From: AG25 sp035604455
GTDB lineage: Bacteria > Gemmatimonadota > Gemmatimonadetes > Gemmatimonadales > GWC2-71-9
Length of the DNA stretch: 64,000 nt
Direction of reading: 5' to 3'
NCBI GenBank assembly: GCA_035604455.1
Contig: DATNIM010000009.1
Coordinates: forward strand, 77,649 to 141,648
The notes under the pieces: generated by a model
Seen by the model: only the letters and a program-made list of their open reading frames with translations
Told to the model about the DNA's origin: nothing
The model's database searches: none
Shown here: positions 1 through 8,070 of the stretch, in pieces
Position numbering within the stretch: the stretch's first letter is position 1
Layout: each line of letters starts with the position of its first letter
Program-made: the position numbers and the translations under genes

Positions 1-140
1 GCACCGTCGTCGAAATACACGCTGCCGGCGTTGTGCCGCAGCTCGGAAGTGACGCGCAGGACGCCGGTCTTGCGGCTCAGGTCGAGCAGCTGGAAGACGT
101 CGTGGATGCCGAGTTCGCGAAGCGGTCCCTCGATGGCCAT
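1..140 (-). CDS. DUF4388 (PatA-like N-terminal) protein, partial
   Basis: The 5' end of a gene that runs off the left edge. It starts at an ATG 3 bp after the TPR gene stop and reads MAIEGPLRELGIHDVFQLL followed by DLSRKTGVLRV and a VYFDDG motif. This is the signature of the DUF4388 domain, found at the N terminus of many response-regulator-like and gliding or GTPase-associated proteins in deltaproteobacteria and Gemmatimonadota. About 46 codons are visible, so the C-terminal domains cannot be seen. As the last visible gene of the che cluster it is a plausible output protein of the chemosensory module. That role is inference; the domain call is fairly firm. Confidence 0.72.
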   Translation of the reverse strand, partial: MAIEGPLRELGIHDVFQLLDLSRKTGVLRVTSELRHNAGSVYFDDG

Positions 141-143
141 GGC

Positions 144-2822
144 TTAGGCGGCGTGGGCCGCGAAGATGCTCTGCAGGTCGAGCGCCGTCCGGGCATGCTG
201 GCGAGCGCGGGGCGCGAAGGGTCCGCTCGGGTCGAGCCGCGTGACCTTCTCCCAGGCCGAGACCGCCTCACCGTAGCGCTGCAGGCGCCCGAGGGTGACA
301 CCGAGCTGAAAGAGGGCCTCGACGTGCTGCGGGTCGAATTTGAGGACCCGCCGGAACGCTTCGACCGCCGCGTCGGGGCGCTGCGCGTCGAGCAACGCGC
401 GCCCGAGCAAGAGGAGTGCTTTGAACTCGTAGGGGTCCTGCTCGAGGAGCGTCACGAGCCGCGTGATGGCCTGCTGCACCCGCCCCGTGCGGCGGGAGAG
501 ATCGGCGAGCGCCAGGGCCGCCTCATAAAAGGTAGGGAGCACCTCGAGCGCGCGTTCGTAGGCCTGCCCGGCGGCGCCCCAGTCCTCCCTTGCCTCCTCC
601 AGGCGCCCGAGGTCGAGCCACGCCTGCACGTACCCGGGATCGAGCTCAAGCGCCGCCTTGTAGGCCGCGTGGGCGCCCGTCCGGTCCCCGATCTTCAGCG
701 CGACGTCCCCCTGGAGCCTGTGGAGGTCGGCCCGATTCGGGGCGCGGACCTGGGCGCGCTGGAGCGCGGTGAGCGCCCCGGCGGCGTCCCCCGCCGCGGC
801 ACGACCCTTGGCTACGGCGACGAGCGCGTCGACGTCGTCCGGCGTCAGCGTCACGAGTTCCTCGGCGAGCGCGTGCGATTGGGCGACGCGCCCGAGCGCC
901 AAGAGGGCCCGGACCTCGCCGAGGAGGGCGTCCGGCCGTTTGCCGTTCTGGACGCGGGCCTCCTGGTAACGCTCCAGCGCCTCGCCGTGGAGGCCCCGCT
1001 TCGCGAAGGTGTCGCCGAGCAGCACGGCGGCATCGCCACGGTCGGCGCCGCGCTGGACCGCCCGGGTCGCCTCGGCGGCGGCGAGCTCCATCAGGCCCTT
1101 GCTCACGTAATCGCGGGCGAGCGCAAGTGGGTCTTCGCGCTCGGGGCGCGTGGGTTGCGCGGCGGGCGGCGCGAGCTCCTGGAAGATGTTGTCGAGCAGG
1201 CGCTGGTCGAAGGAGAAGCTCTCGCCGAGCGTCTCGGTCGGCACGTCGGCCGAGATCTCGGGCGCGATACCGATCGTGCTGCTCTCAAACTGGAGGTCGA
1301 TCGCGAGCGCAAACTTCTGGGCGACGTAGTACGGATCGAGCTCAAGCGCGCGCTTGGTCGCGCGCAGGGCCCCTTCGTAGTCCCCAAGGTTCGAGAGCGT
1401 AAAGCTCAGGTTGTAATGCGCCCCCGCGTGGGCCGGGTCCGCCTCGACCGCGCGGACGAAGGCGTTGCGTGCGTCGGTGAAGCGCTTGAGCTCGACTAGC
1501 ACGAGACCGACTCCGTTCCAGGCGGCCCCCGAGCGCGGATCGTCGCTCAGGACCTGCCGGTAGGCCTCGAGCGCGAGCTGAAAGCGCCGCAACTGATAGA
1601 GGAGGAGCGCGAGGTTGAGCCGGGCCGGAGCGAAGCGACCCTGGAGCTGGAGGGCGGTGCGGAACGCGCCGATCGCGTCGTCAGAAGCCGTGCGGTGCGC
1701 GAGCAGGACGCCGAGGTTGTTCCAGGCGAGCGCGTACTTCGGATCGACCTCGGTCGCTCGCCGGTAGGACGCCTCCGCGTCCTCCGGGCGCCCGGCCTGG
1801 TGCAGCACGACCCCGCGCTCGTTCCAGAGTTTCGGGGCGTCGGGGAGCTCGCGCAGCAACGTCTCGTACAGCTCGAGCGCCGCGCCGAAATCGCGGCGCA
1901 GCAACTGCACCTCGGCCATCGCCTGCAGCGTCAGACGGCGGTCTTCGCCGCGCTCGAGGCCCAGGCGGTACTCGCGCAGCGCTTCGTTGTAGTAGCCCTT
2001 TTGGCGGAACGCGAGCCCGAGGTTGTAGTGGGCGAGCGCCTGGCCCTCCGCCTCGCTTGGGTCGGGCACGCGGACCTCGCGGCTCCGGCGCTCGGATTCC
2101 GCGCGTTCGATCGTGAGGTTCGTCTGCGCCCGCGCGAGCGGCGGGTTCAGCTGGATCGCGCGGCGTGAGGCCGCCCGGGCCTCGTCGTGGCGGCCCATGT
2201 CCCCGAGCACGAAGGCCATGAGGTAATGCGCGTTCGCATTGTCCGGACTCAGCTGCACGGCGCGCTCGAGCGCGGCGAGTGCCTCGGTGTTCAGGCCGCG
2301 GCTGTAATACGCCTCGGCGACGTAGAGCTGGACCACGCTGCTCTCCGGATCACGCTCCGCCGCGCGGAGCAACCATTCGGTCGCCGCCTCGCCGCGCCCC
2401 CGGTTCTTTTCGGCCACGCCAAGCTGGATGATCGCCCCGATGTCGTCCGGCCGCCGCGCGAGGAGCTCCTCGAACTCGGTGATCGCCTCGGCGTGCTGGC
2501 CGAGGCTCGCGTAGGCCCGCGCCAGTTCCCAGCGCGCGTCGCGGTCGTCGGGAGCCTGGCGCAGCCGTTCGCCGAGCTCCGCCACGCGGCGATCGTAGTA
2601 GCCCGAGTCGCGGTAGGCGATCTCGAGGTTGCGCTGGGCGATCTGCATCTTGGGGTCAAGCTCGAGCGCGCGAGCCAACTCGGCGATCGCCTCGACCACC
2701 AGGCCGCGCCGGTAGTAGACCACACCCAGGTTGTTATGCGCGTCGGCGTCGGAGGGATCGATCCGGCGGGCGAACGATCGGAGTGCGGCAAGGTCGCGAT
2801 CGGGAAGCGCCGGCGCCGTCAC
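144..2822 (-). CDS. Large TPR-repeat protein
   Basis: An 892-residue protein made almost entirely of tetratricopeptide repeats. Motifs such as AHNNLGVVYYRRGLVVEAI, HYNLGLAFRQKGYYNEAL and AWNNLGVLLAHR recur about every 34 residues from residue 25 to the end. There is no signal peptide or membrane segment, so it is probably a cytoplasmic scaffold. A short linker near residues 510-560 separates two TPR blocks. It begins 3 bp after cheC and ends 3 bp before the DUF4388 gene, so the three are almost certainly co-translated. TPR proteins bind partner proteins; here the likely partners are the Che proteins or the DUF4388 protein, but no partner can be read from sequence. Confidence 0.88.
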   Translation of the reverse strand: MTAPALPDRDLAALRSFARRIDPSDADAHNNLGVVYYRRGLVVEAIAELARALELDPKMQIAQRNLEIAYRDSGYYDRRVAELGERLRQAPDDRDARWELARAYASLGQHAEAITEFEELLARRPDDIGAIIQLGVAEKNRGRGEAATEWLLRAAERDPESSVVQLYVAEAYYSRGLNTEALAALERAVQLSPDNANAHYLMAFVLGDMGRHDEARAASRRAIQLNPPLARAQTNLTIERAESERRSREVRVPDPSEAEGQALAHYNLGLAFRQKGYYNEALREYRLGLERGEDRRLTLQAMAEVQLLRRDFGAALELYETLLRELPDAPKLWNERGVVLHQAGRPEDAEASYRRATEVDPKYALAWNNLGVLLAHRTASDDAIGAFRTALQLQGRFAPARLNLALLLYQLRRFQLALEAYRQVLSDDPRSGAAWNGVGLVLVELKRFTDARNAFVRAVEADPAHAGAHYNLSFTLSNLGDYEGALRATKRALELDPYYVAQKFALAIDLQFESSTIGIAPEISADVPTETLGESFSFDQRLLDNIFQELAPPAAQPTRPEREDPLALARDYVSKGLMELAAAEATRAVQRGADRGDAAVLLGDTFAKRGLHGEALERYQEARVQNGKRPDALLGEVRALLALGRVAQSHALAEELVTLTPDDVDALVAVAKGRAAAGDAAGALTALQRAQVRAPNRADLHRLQGDVALKIGDRTGAHAAYKAALELDPGYVQAWLDLGRLEEAREDWGAAGQAYERALEVLPTFYEAALALADLSRRTGRVQQAITRLVTLLEQDPYEFKALLLLGRALLDAQRPDAAVEAFRRVLKFDPQHVEALFQLGVTLGRLQRYGEAVSAWEKVTRLDPSGPFAPRARQHARTALDLQSIFAAHAA

Positions 2823-2825
2823 GGC

Positions 2826-3440
2826 TCAGCTCAAGCGAATGGCGTCGAAGATGGCCTGGAGCGACGCCAGGTCGGGTAGCAGGAGGAAATGGCCGCGGAG
2901 TCCCTCGTCGTCGAGGTTGAAGGCGGTCTCGACGCACAACACGTAGTCGCGGTCGTGCCCGAAGTTCAGGCACGCAGTCGTGAGCACTGCGCCGCACAGG
3001 TCGACGACCAAACTCGGCACCGACGGCAGCAAGAGCATCCCCATGAAGTCCGAGAGCGCGTTCATATAGGCGCCCGCCAGGATGTTCCCCGCCTCCTTCA
3101 AGCAGGACTGTTCCAGGGCGTCGTAGCTCGTCGTGGCGCCTGCCGGCCGCCGCAACAGGATGTCGCACAGCCGCCGCCCGACGGCCTCGGGGAACAAGAG
3201 CAGCGTGCGACCCGTCAGGTCGCCGAGCATGTGCATGAGCACCGCCGCAACCACGTCCTGCGGATGCCCGAGCAGCTCGGGTACTTCCTCGAGCGGTGCG
3301 ACCGCGATCTGCGGCACGCTGATCATGATGCGCCGGTTCGTCATCTGCGAAAGGGCGGTCGCCGCGTGCCCAGCACCGATGTTGGCGACTTCGCGCAGCG
3401 CGTCGAGCTGCAGGGCCTTGAGGTCTCGGATGTCCGGCAT
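2826..3440 (-). CDS. cheC: CheC-family CheY-P phosphatase
   Basis: A 204-residue CheC/FliY-like protein that dephosphorylates CheY-P. Both phosphatase centres keep the family E-x-x-N pair: REVANIGAG (E17, N20) and LKEAGNILAG (E116, N119). Length matches stand-alone CheC (about 205 residues), and no FliN domain is fused, so it is not FliY. The ATG is preceded by AGGAGAGG. It lies 10 bp after cheA and 3 bp before the TPR gene. No cheD, its usual activator, is visible. The presence of both centres suggests strong phosphatase activity that would terminate signalling from the neighbouring CheA/CheY. Confidence 0.92.
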   Translation of the reverse strand: MPDIRDLKALQLDALREVANIGAGHAATALSQMTNRRIMISVPQIAVAPLEEVPELLGHPQDVVAAVLMHMLGDLTGRTLLLFPEAVGRRLCDILLRRPAGATTSYDALEQSCLKEAGNILAGAYMNALSDFMGMLLLPSVPSLVVDLCGAVLTTACLNFGHDRDYVLCVETAFNLDDEGLRGHFLLLPDLASLQAIFDAIRLS

Positions 3441-3450
3441 CGCGCCTCTC

Positions 3451-5337
3451 CTAGACCAGCTCGCCCGCGTCGAGGATCAGCGCAGGCAGGCCATCGCTCA
3501 TGATCGTGGCCCCGCTGAAGAGCGCCAGGGTGCCCTGGGGCGTGTCGAAGCTCTTCACCACGATCTCCTGCTGGCCGAGCATCGCGTCCACGACGACCCC
3601 CGCGCGCCGCTCGCCCATCTCGAGCACGATGATCGGCCGCCGCGGCGGGGCGCCTTCCTCGCCGACGTCGAGCAGGCGGCGGAGCGGCACGAGCGGCACG
3701 ACCCGATCGCGCAACACGATCGCGTCGCGCCCCTCAACGGTCGTCCGCGGCGCCTGGCTGAACTCGACGGTTTCCGACACGTACGTCAGCGGCAAGGCGT
3801 AGCGCTCGGAACCCACGCTCGTGATCAGCGCACGCACGATGGCGAGCGTGACGGGGAGCCGCAACACGAACGTCGTACCGGCTCCGAGCTCGGACCGCAC
3901 CTCCACGGTGCCCCCGAGCGCGCGGACCCGCGTCAGGGCGACGTCGATCCCGACACCCCGGCCGGACACGCTGGTCACCGTCGTGGCCGTCGTGAACCCG
4001 GGCCGCGCGAGCACGCGCAGCAGCTGGTCGTTGGTCAGCGACTCGGTGTGCGGCTCGACCAGGCCGTCGCGTTTGGCGATCGCGAGGACACGGGCGCGGT
4101 CGATCCCCCGCCCGTCATCGCTGATGGTGATCGTCACACGGCTGCGCTCGCGCGCGGCCGCGAGCACCACCTCGCCTTCGGGCTTCTTACCAGCGGCACG
4201 GCGCTCGTCCGGCGGCTCGATCCCGTGGTCCACCGCGTTGCGGAGGAGATGCACCAGGGGATCACCGAGTTCGTCGAGGATCGCGCGGTCGAGCTCGATC
4301 TCCTTCCCCTCGACCCGGAGCGCGACTTGCTTGCCGAGCTCGCGCGCGCTGTCGCGCACGAGACGGGGGAAGCGGTCGAAGACCTGCCACACCGGCGTCA
4401 TCCGTGCTTCGACAATCTCCCCTTGCAGTTCGGTCGAGAGCCGTGAGATGTGGGAGGCGAGGTCATCGAGCGCCGCGTCATGGCGGGCGCCGGCGAGCTC
4501 GTCCAGACGGCCCCGCGCCGTGAGCAGCTCGCCGATCAGGTTCATCAGCGTGTCGAGGCGGCGCAGGTCGACCCGGATATGGCGGGTCGGGCCGCTGCCC
4601 GCGTCCGGGGTCGCCTCGGCGCGGCGAAGCTCGTCCTCGGGCAGCGCAACCTGGTCGACGTCTCCCGCGCTCATGACGGCGGCCACGATGTCCGCCGCGG
4701 CGGCGTCTGAGACCAGGCGGAAGCTGAACCGGCCGTCGAAGTCCTCGACCTCGAAGGCGGTGAGCGGGGGAGAGACGCTGTGGATCCGCCCGAGGCGCTC
4801 GACCTTGCGGAGGGCGACGAGCGCCCGGCCGCCCTTCAGAGCCGCTTCGGCGCGGAGCGCCACCTGCACGAGCCGGCCAGCCGCCGCACGCTCGGGCACG
4901 GGCGAGCTCGCGGGCTCGGGCACGGCCGAGCTCGTGGGCTCGGGCACGGCCGGGCCAGCCCGCGGGGCCGCCCGCTCGAGCTCGCCCAGGAGTTCGGCCA
5001 CGTCGAGCTCCCGCTCGCGGCCCGCCGCCGAGAGGGCCACCGCCCGTTCGAGCGCGTCGACCGTTCGGAACAGGAGCTCGAGCAGGGCGTCGGTCGGCCG
5101 TCGTCCCCTGTGGCGCAAGGGCTCGAGGAGACTCTCCGCCCGATGGGCGAGGTCCGCGACCGCCGCATAGCCCATCGTGCCGGCCATGCCCTTGATCGTG
5201 TGAAAGGCGCGAAACAGGCCGTCGACCGGACCGCGGGCGGCCGGGTCGCGTTCCCACTCGAGCAGCAACTGGTTGCAGCTGCTGAGATGCTCTCGGCTCT
5301 CGGCGAGAAACAGCTCGGCGTACTGCGAGAGGTCCAT
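3451..5337 (-). CDS. cheA: Chemotaxis-type histidine kinase CheA
   Basis: A 628-residue CheA with all main domains. P1 Hpt is at residues 1-105, with phospho-accepting His46 in FRAFHTIKGMAGTMGY. A Pro-Glu-Ser-rich linker and a small P2-like domain occupy about 110-245. P3 dimerisation follows from about 255. The P4 ATPase has the N box LLRNAVDHG and G boxes DDGRGID and GRGVGID. A P5 CheW-like domain ends the protein. The start is the ATG overlapping the cheY stop (TAATG); a longer reading upstream only runs through cheY in another frame. It autophosphorylates and passes phosphate to the adjacent CheY. No methyl-accepting receptor, CheR or CheB is encoded here, so the input is unknown. Confidence 0.95.
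   Translation of the reverse strand: MDLSQYAELFLAESREHLSSCNQLLLEWERDPAARGPVDGLFRAFHTIKGMAGTMGYAAVADLAHRAESLLEPLRHRGRRPTDALLELLFRTVDALERAVALSAAGRERELDVAELLGELERAAPRAGPAVPEPTSSAVPEPASSPVPERAAAGRLVQVALRAEAALKGGRALVALRKVERLGRIHSVSPPLTAFEVEDFDGRFSFRLVSDAAAADIVAAVMSAGDVDQVALPEDELRRAEATPDAGSGPTRHIRVDLRRLDTLMNLIGELLTARGRLDELAGARHDAALDDLASHISRLSTELQGEIVEARMTPVWQVFDRFPRLVRDSARELGKQVALRVEGKEIELDRAILDELGDPLVHLLRNAVDHGIEPPDERRAAGKKPEGEVVLAAARERSRVTITISDDGRGIDRARVLAIAKRDGLVEPHTESLTNDQLLRVLARPGFTTATTVTSVSGRGVGIDVALTRVRALGGTVEVRSELGAGTTFVLRLPVTLAIVRALITSVGSERYALPLTYVSETVEFSQAPRTTVEGRDAIVLRDRVVPLVPLRRLLDVGEEGAPPRRPIIVLEMGERRAGVVVDAMLGQQEIVVKSFDTPQGTLALFSGATIMSDGLPALILDAGELV
4890..4956. repeat. 24-bp tandem repeat in the cheA linker
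   Basis: About 2.75 copies of a 24-bp unit (4890-4913, 4914-4937, partial 4938-4956) beginning GCTCGGGCACGG. On the minus strand it encodes repeated VPEP(T/A)SS peptides between the Hpt and P2-like domains of CheA. It is a flexible linker prone to length change by slippage; it does not alter the reading frame. Confidence 0.75.
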
Positions 5338-5699
5338 TAGCCGAGCACTCGCTGCACGGCCTCGAGCACTCGCGAAGGTTGGAACGGCTTGACGACGAAG
5401 TCCTTGGCGCCCGCCTGAATGGCTTCCACCACGAGCGCCTGCTGGCCCATGGCGCTGCACATCAGGATCTTCGCGTCGGGGTCCTGCTTGACGATCTCGC
5501 GGACCGCGTCGATCCCGCCCATGTCGGGCATGACGATGTCCATCGTGACCAGCTCGGGCTTCAGCTGGCGGTACTTCGCGACCGCCTGGGAGCCGGTCTC
5601 CGCCTCCCCGACCACCTCGAAGCCCGCCTGCGTGAGGATGTCGCTGATCATCGTCCGCATGAAGATGGCGTCGTCGCAGACGAGGACCGTGTGGCTCAC
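5337..5699 (-). CDS. cheY: CheY-like response regulator
   Basis: A single-domain receiver of 120 residues. It has the acidic pair D9/D10, phospho-acceptor Asp54 in VTMDIVMPDMGG, Ser82 at the switch position (MCSAMG) and Lys104 (VVKPFQ), so all catalytic residues are present. The GTG start follows GGAGGG. It lies 9 bp after cheW and overlaps cheA by one base (TAATG). Receivers of this form act by protein-protein contact rather than DNA binding. No flagellar genes are in the window, so the target may be the DUF4388 or TPR protein made from the same operon (inference). Confidence 0.94.
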   Translation of the reverse strand: MSHTVLVCDDAIFMRTMISDILTQAGFEVVGEAETGSQAVAKYRQLKPELVTMDIVMPDMGGIDAVREIVKQDPDAKILMCSAMGQQALVVEAIQAGAKDFVVKPFQPSRVLEAVQRVLG

Positions 5700-5708
5700 A
5701 CACCCTCC

Positions 5709-6152
5709 CTAGGAGGTGAACATCGGGGCTAGCAACGCGTCGGTGTCGAGGACCACGAAGAGCTGCCCGGCACGCCGGCCGACGGCTCGCACGAGCGTCG
5801 CATCGATGCCGGCCAGGGCGAGCCCAGGTTCGAGCGTCGCGCCAGCCACCGAGAGGAGGTCGATCACTTCGTCGACCGCCAAGCCGACCACCCGCCGGCC
5901 CGCGAGCTCGAGAAGAATCGTGGTCCCGTCCGGCTGGTCGGTCTCGGGCCGGGGCTGCTTGAGCGCCCGCCACCCAGCCACGACCGTGACCAGACTCCCG
6001 CGCACGTTCGCAAGACCCGAGATCACAGGGGGCGCACCCGGAATCCGCGTCAGCACGAGGCGCGGGAGGATCTCGCGCACGATCGCCGCATCGGCCGCGC
6101 AGGCGAGCGTGCCCACCCGGAAGACAAGCAGCCGGACGATCTCGTCACTCAT
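5709..6152 (-). CDS. cheW: CheW-like coupling protein
   Basis: A 147-residue CheW domain. It begins MSDEIVRLLVFRVGTLACA and contains the family hallmarks VISGLANVRGSLVTVV and VGLAVDEVIDLL. CheW links CheA to receptors. The chosen ATG overlaps the 3' end of rluD by 8 bp; a start farther upstream would lie deep in rluD. It is the first Che gene of the cheW-cheY-cheA-cheC order. Its translational coupling to an rRNA-modification gene is odd for a chemosensory operon and suggests constitutive expression. Confidence 0.9.
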   Translation of the reverse strand: MSDEIVRLLVFRVGTLACAADAAIVREILPRLVLTRIPGAPPVISGLANVRGSLVTVVAGWRALKQPRPETDQPDGTTILLELAGRRVVGLAVDEVIDLLSVAGATLEPGLALAGIDATLVRAVGRRAGQLFVVLDTDALLAPMFTS

Positions 6153-7161
6153 CCGACGCGAAGAACCCAAAATACTGCAAGGGGTTGCGCTGAGCAAGCA
6201 AGTTCGTGTCCTCAGCCGCCGCGGCGAGGGTGGGCAGGAGGCCGGCCGGCCATTCCGAGCGCAGCGAAATGAGAGCGCCCGTCACGGGGTGTGCAAACCG
6301 CAACTCCGCCGCGTGCAACGCCTGGCGGGGGGCAAGCACCTCGATCCGCTCGGCGGCCTGGCGTTTGGACGGCGTCACCCCGCGGCTGCCGCCGAGCGCG
6401 TATTCCCGGTCGCCCACGACGGGGTGGCCGACGTGCGCGAGGTGCACACGGATCTGGTGGGTGCGGCCCGTGTCGAGCTCGAGGCGGAGCAAGTCCACGT
6501 GGGCAAAGCGCGCGACGACCGTGGCGTGGGTCACGGCATGGCGCCCGCCGGCGAGCACCGTCATGCGCTGGCGGTCCTGGGGGTGCCGCGTAATCGGCGC
6601 ATCGATCGTCACCGGGCTGGACGCGAGATGGCCCCAGGCAAGCGCCGCGTACACCCGCTCGATGTGGCGCTGCTCGAGCGCCCGAGCGAGCCGGCGATGG
6701 GCGAGCTCGGTCTTGGCAATGAGAAGCAGGCCCGAGGTGTCGCGGTCCAGGCGGTGGACGATCCCGGGCCGTCCCTCGCCCGTCCCCTGGGCGAGCTCGG
6801 TGCCCCGCCCCATGAGGACGTTGACCAGCGTGTCGTCCCAGTGGCCCGGGCCGGGATGCACGACTAGCCCGGCCGGCTTGTCGATGACCGCGAGGTGTTC
6901 GTCCTCGTAGGCGAAGTCGAGCTCGCGGTGAGCGGGCGCGTATGTCCGGGGAGGAGCTTCTTCGGGCAACGTGACGGTGACCACCGTCCCGGCCCGGAGC
7001 TGAGCGGACGCCCGCAGGGGTCGCCCGTCTGCCACGACGCACTTCTCGGCCACGAGGCGGGCCGCGGCGGTGCGCGATAGCGAGAGTTGTTCGGCGAGGT
7101 ACCGATCCAGGCGCTCGGTCTCAGGCACGGCCACACAGAAGGTGACCACGGTCCCGCTCAC
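6145..7161 (-). CDS. rluD: RluA/RluD-family 23S rRNA pseudouridine synthase
   Basis: A 338-residue enzyme that isomerises uridine to pseudouridine in large-subunit rRNA. An S4 RNA-binding domain covers about residues 16-70 (LDRYLAEQLSLSRTAAARLV). The catalytic domain follows, with the nucleophile Asp139 in GIVHRLDRDTSGLLL and the downstream RTHQIRVHLAHVGHPVVGD motif. The GTG start overlaps the lspA stop (GTGA), a pairing (lspA-rluD) common in bacteria. It could act at the RluD sites or those of RluC; sequence alone does not decide. Confidence 0.93.
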   Translation of the reverse strand: MSGTVVTFCVAVPETERLDRYLAEQLSLSRTAAARLVAEKCVVADGRPLRASAQLRAGTVVTVTLPEEAPPRTYAPAHRELDFAYEDEHLAVIDKPAGLVVHPGPGHWDDTLVNVLMGRGTELAQGTGEGRPGIVHRLDRDTSGLLLIAKTELAHRRLARALEQRHIERVYAALAWGHLASSPVTIDAPITRHPQDRQRMTVLAGGRHAVTHATVVARFAHVDLLRLELDTGRTHQIRVHLAHVGHPVVGDREYALGGSRGVTPSKRQAAERIEVLAPRQALHAAELRFAHPVTGALISLRSEWPAGLLPTLAAAAEDTNLLAQRNPLQYFGFFASDE

Positions 7162-7670
7162 GGCCCCGTGACCTGCGCCTCCTTCTCATCGTGCTCCCGA
7201 CCCTCGAGCCAGAGCGAAATGGCGAGCACGACGGCCCCGACGGTGATGGCCGAGTCGGCCACATTGAACGTCGGCCAGCGCGCCGACCCGATCCCCACGT
7301 CGACGAAGTCCACGACGCCCATCGCGCTCCGCACGCGGTCGATCACGTTCCCGACGGCGCCGGCGCAGACGAGCGCGAGGGCCACGATGCGGACGCGGTC
7401 GCCCGGGCGGGTCGAGCGGACCATGGACCCGAGGACGGCGAGCGCGACGAGGGCGAGGCCGAAGAAGATCCACCGCGAGTACTCGCCGATGCACAGTCCG
7501 AACGCGGCGCACTGGTTGTAGACGAGCCGGAGCTGCACGACGTCGCCCACCACCCGGATCGGGACGCGCCGCGCGAGGTGGTTCTCGGCGAGGAGCTTCG
7601 TGACGACGTCCGCCACGACCACCGCCGCGGCCGTCGACCAGAACAGGCGGCGCTCAGCGACGCTTGCCAT
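7158..7670 (-). CDS. lspA: Lipoprotein signal peptidase (signal peptidase II)
   Basis: A 170-residue inner-membrane aspartyl protease with four hydrophobic segments. It cleaves the signal peptide of diacylated prolipoproteins. The two catalytic aspartates are present: Asp111 in GNVIDR and Asp139 in FNVADS. Length is typical (about 165). It overlaps the DksA-like gene by 17 bp at its start and rluD by 4 bp at its end. Several lipoproteins with clear lipoboxes in this window (20634, 21757, 49208) are its expected substrates. Confidence 0.95.
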   Translation of the reverse strand: MASVAERRLFWSTAAAVVVADVVTKLLAENHLARRVPIRVVGDVVQLRLVYNQCAAFGLCIGEYSRWIFFGLALVALAVLGSMVRSTRPGDRVRIVALALVCAGAVGNVIDRVRSAMGVVDFVDVGIGSARWPTFNVADSAITVGAVVLAISLWLEGREHDEKEAQVTGP

Positions 7671-8070
7671 CCTCTTCCTTCGCCTTGCACCGGATGCAGA
7701 GCCGGGCGTGCGGCAGCGCGTCGAGTCGCTCGAACGTGATGTCCTCGCCGCACTGTTCGCATTTCCCGAACTTCTCCGGCGCCTGATAGAGGCGCCGCAG
7801 CGCCTGGTTCACGTGCCACAAGTAGCGGCCTTCCTGGGAGGCGAACAGGAACGCCTTCTCGCGCTCCATCGCATCGGTGCCCTGGTCCGCCATGTGGAAG
7901 GAGTAACTCGAGAGATCGCCATCGGAGGCCTGGAGGCTCGAATTGAAGGACTCGTCATAATAGCCGAGCTCCTTTTGGACGCGGGCGCGCTCTTCCAGGA
8001 GTCGCTTCTCGAGGTGGGCGAGCTGCTTCTTGCCCAGCCCTTTGCTCTTCACCTTCGATTTCATCGGCAT
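7654..8070 (-). CDS. DksA/TraR-family zinc-finger protein
   Basis: A 138-residue protein with a lysine-rich N terminus (MPMKSKVKSKGLGKK), a helical coiled-coil region at about 16-95 and a C4 zinc finger: C104-x2-C107 and C125-x2-C128 (KCEQCGEDI, CIRCKA). This is the DksA/TraR architecture; DksA binds in the RNA polymerase secondary channel and with ppGpp adjusts rRNA and stress transcription. The coiled-coil tip has QASDGD rather than the classic DxxDxA, so activity may differ from E. coli DksA. The ATG overlaps the ileS stop (TAATG). The ileS-dksA-lspA order links translation and growth control. Confidence 0.88.
   Translation of the reverse strand: MPMKSKVKSKGLGKKQLAHLEKRLLEERARVQKELGYYDESFNSSLQASDGDLSSYSFHMADQGTDAMEREKAFLFASQEGRYLWHVNQALRRLYQAPEKFGKCEQCGEDITFERLDALPHARLCIRCKAKEEDGKRR

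Noticed and set aside
33..1499. 488-codon open frame on the plus strand
   Set aside because: It is antisense to the TPR gene. In high-GC DNA the complementary frame of a repeat-rich gene often stays open; composition is Arg/Glu-rich with no domain.
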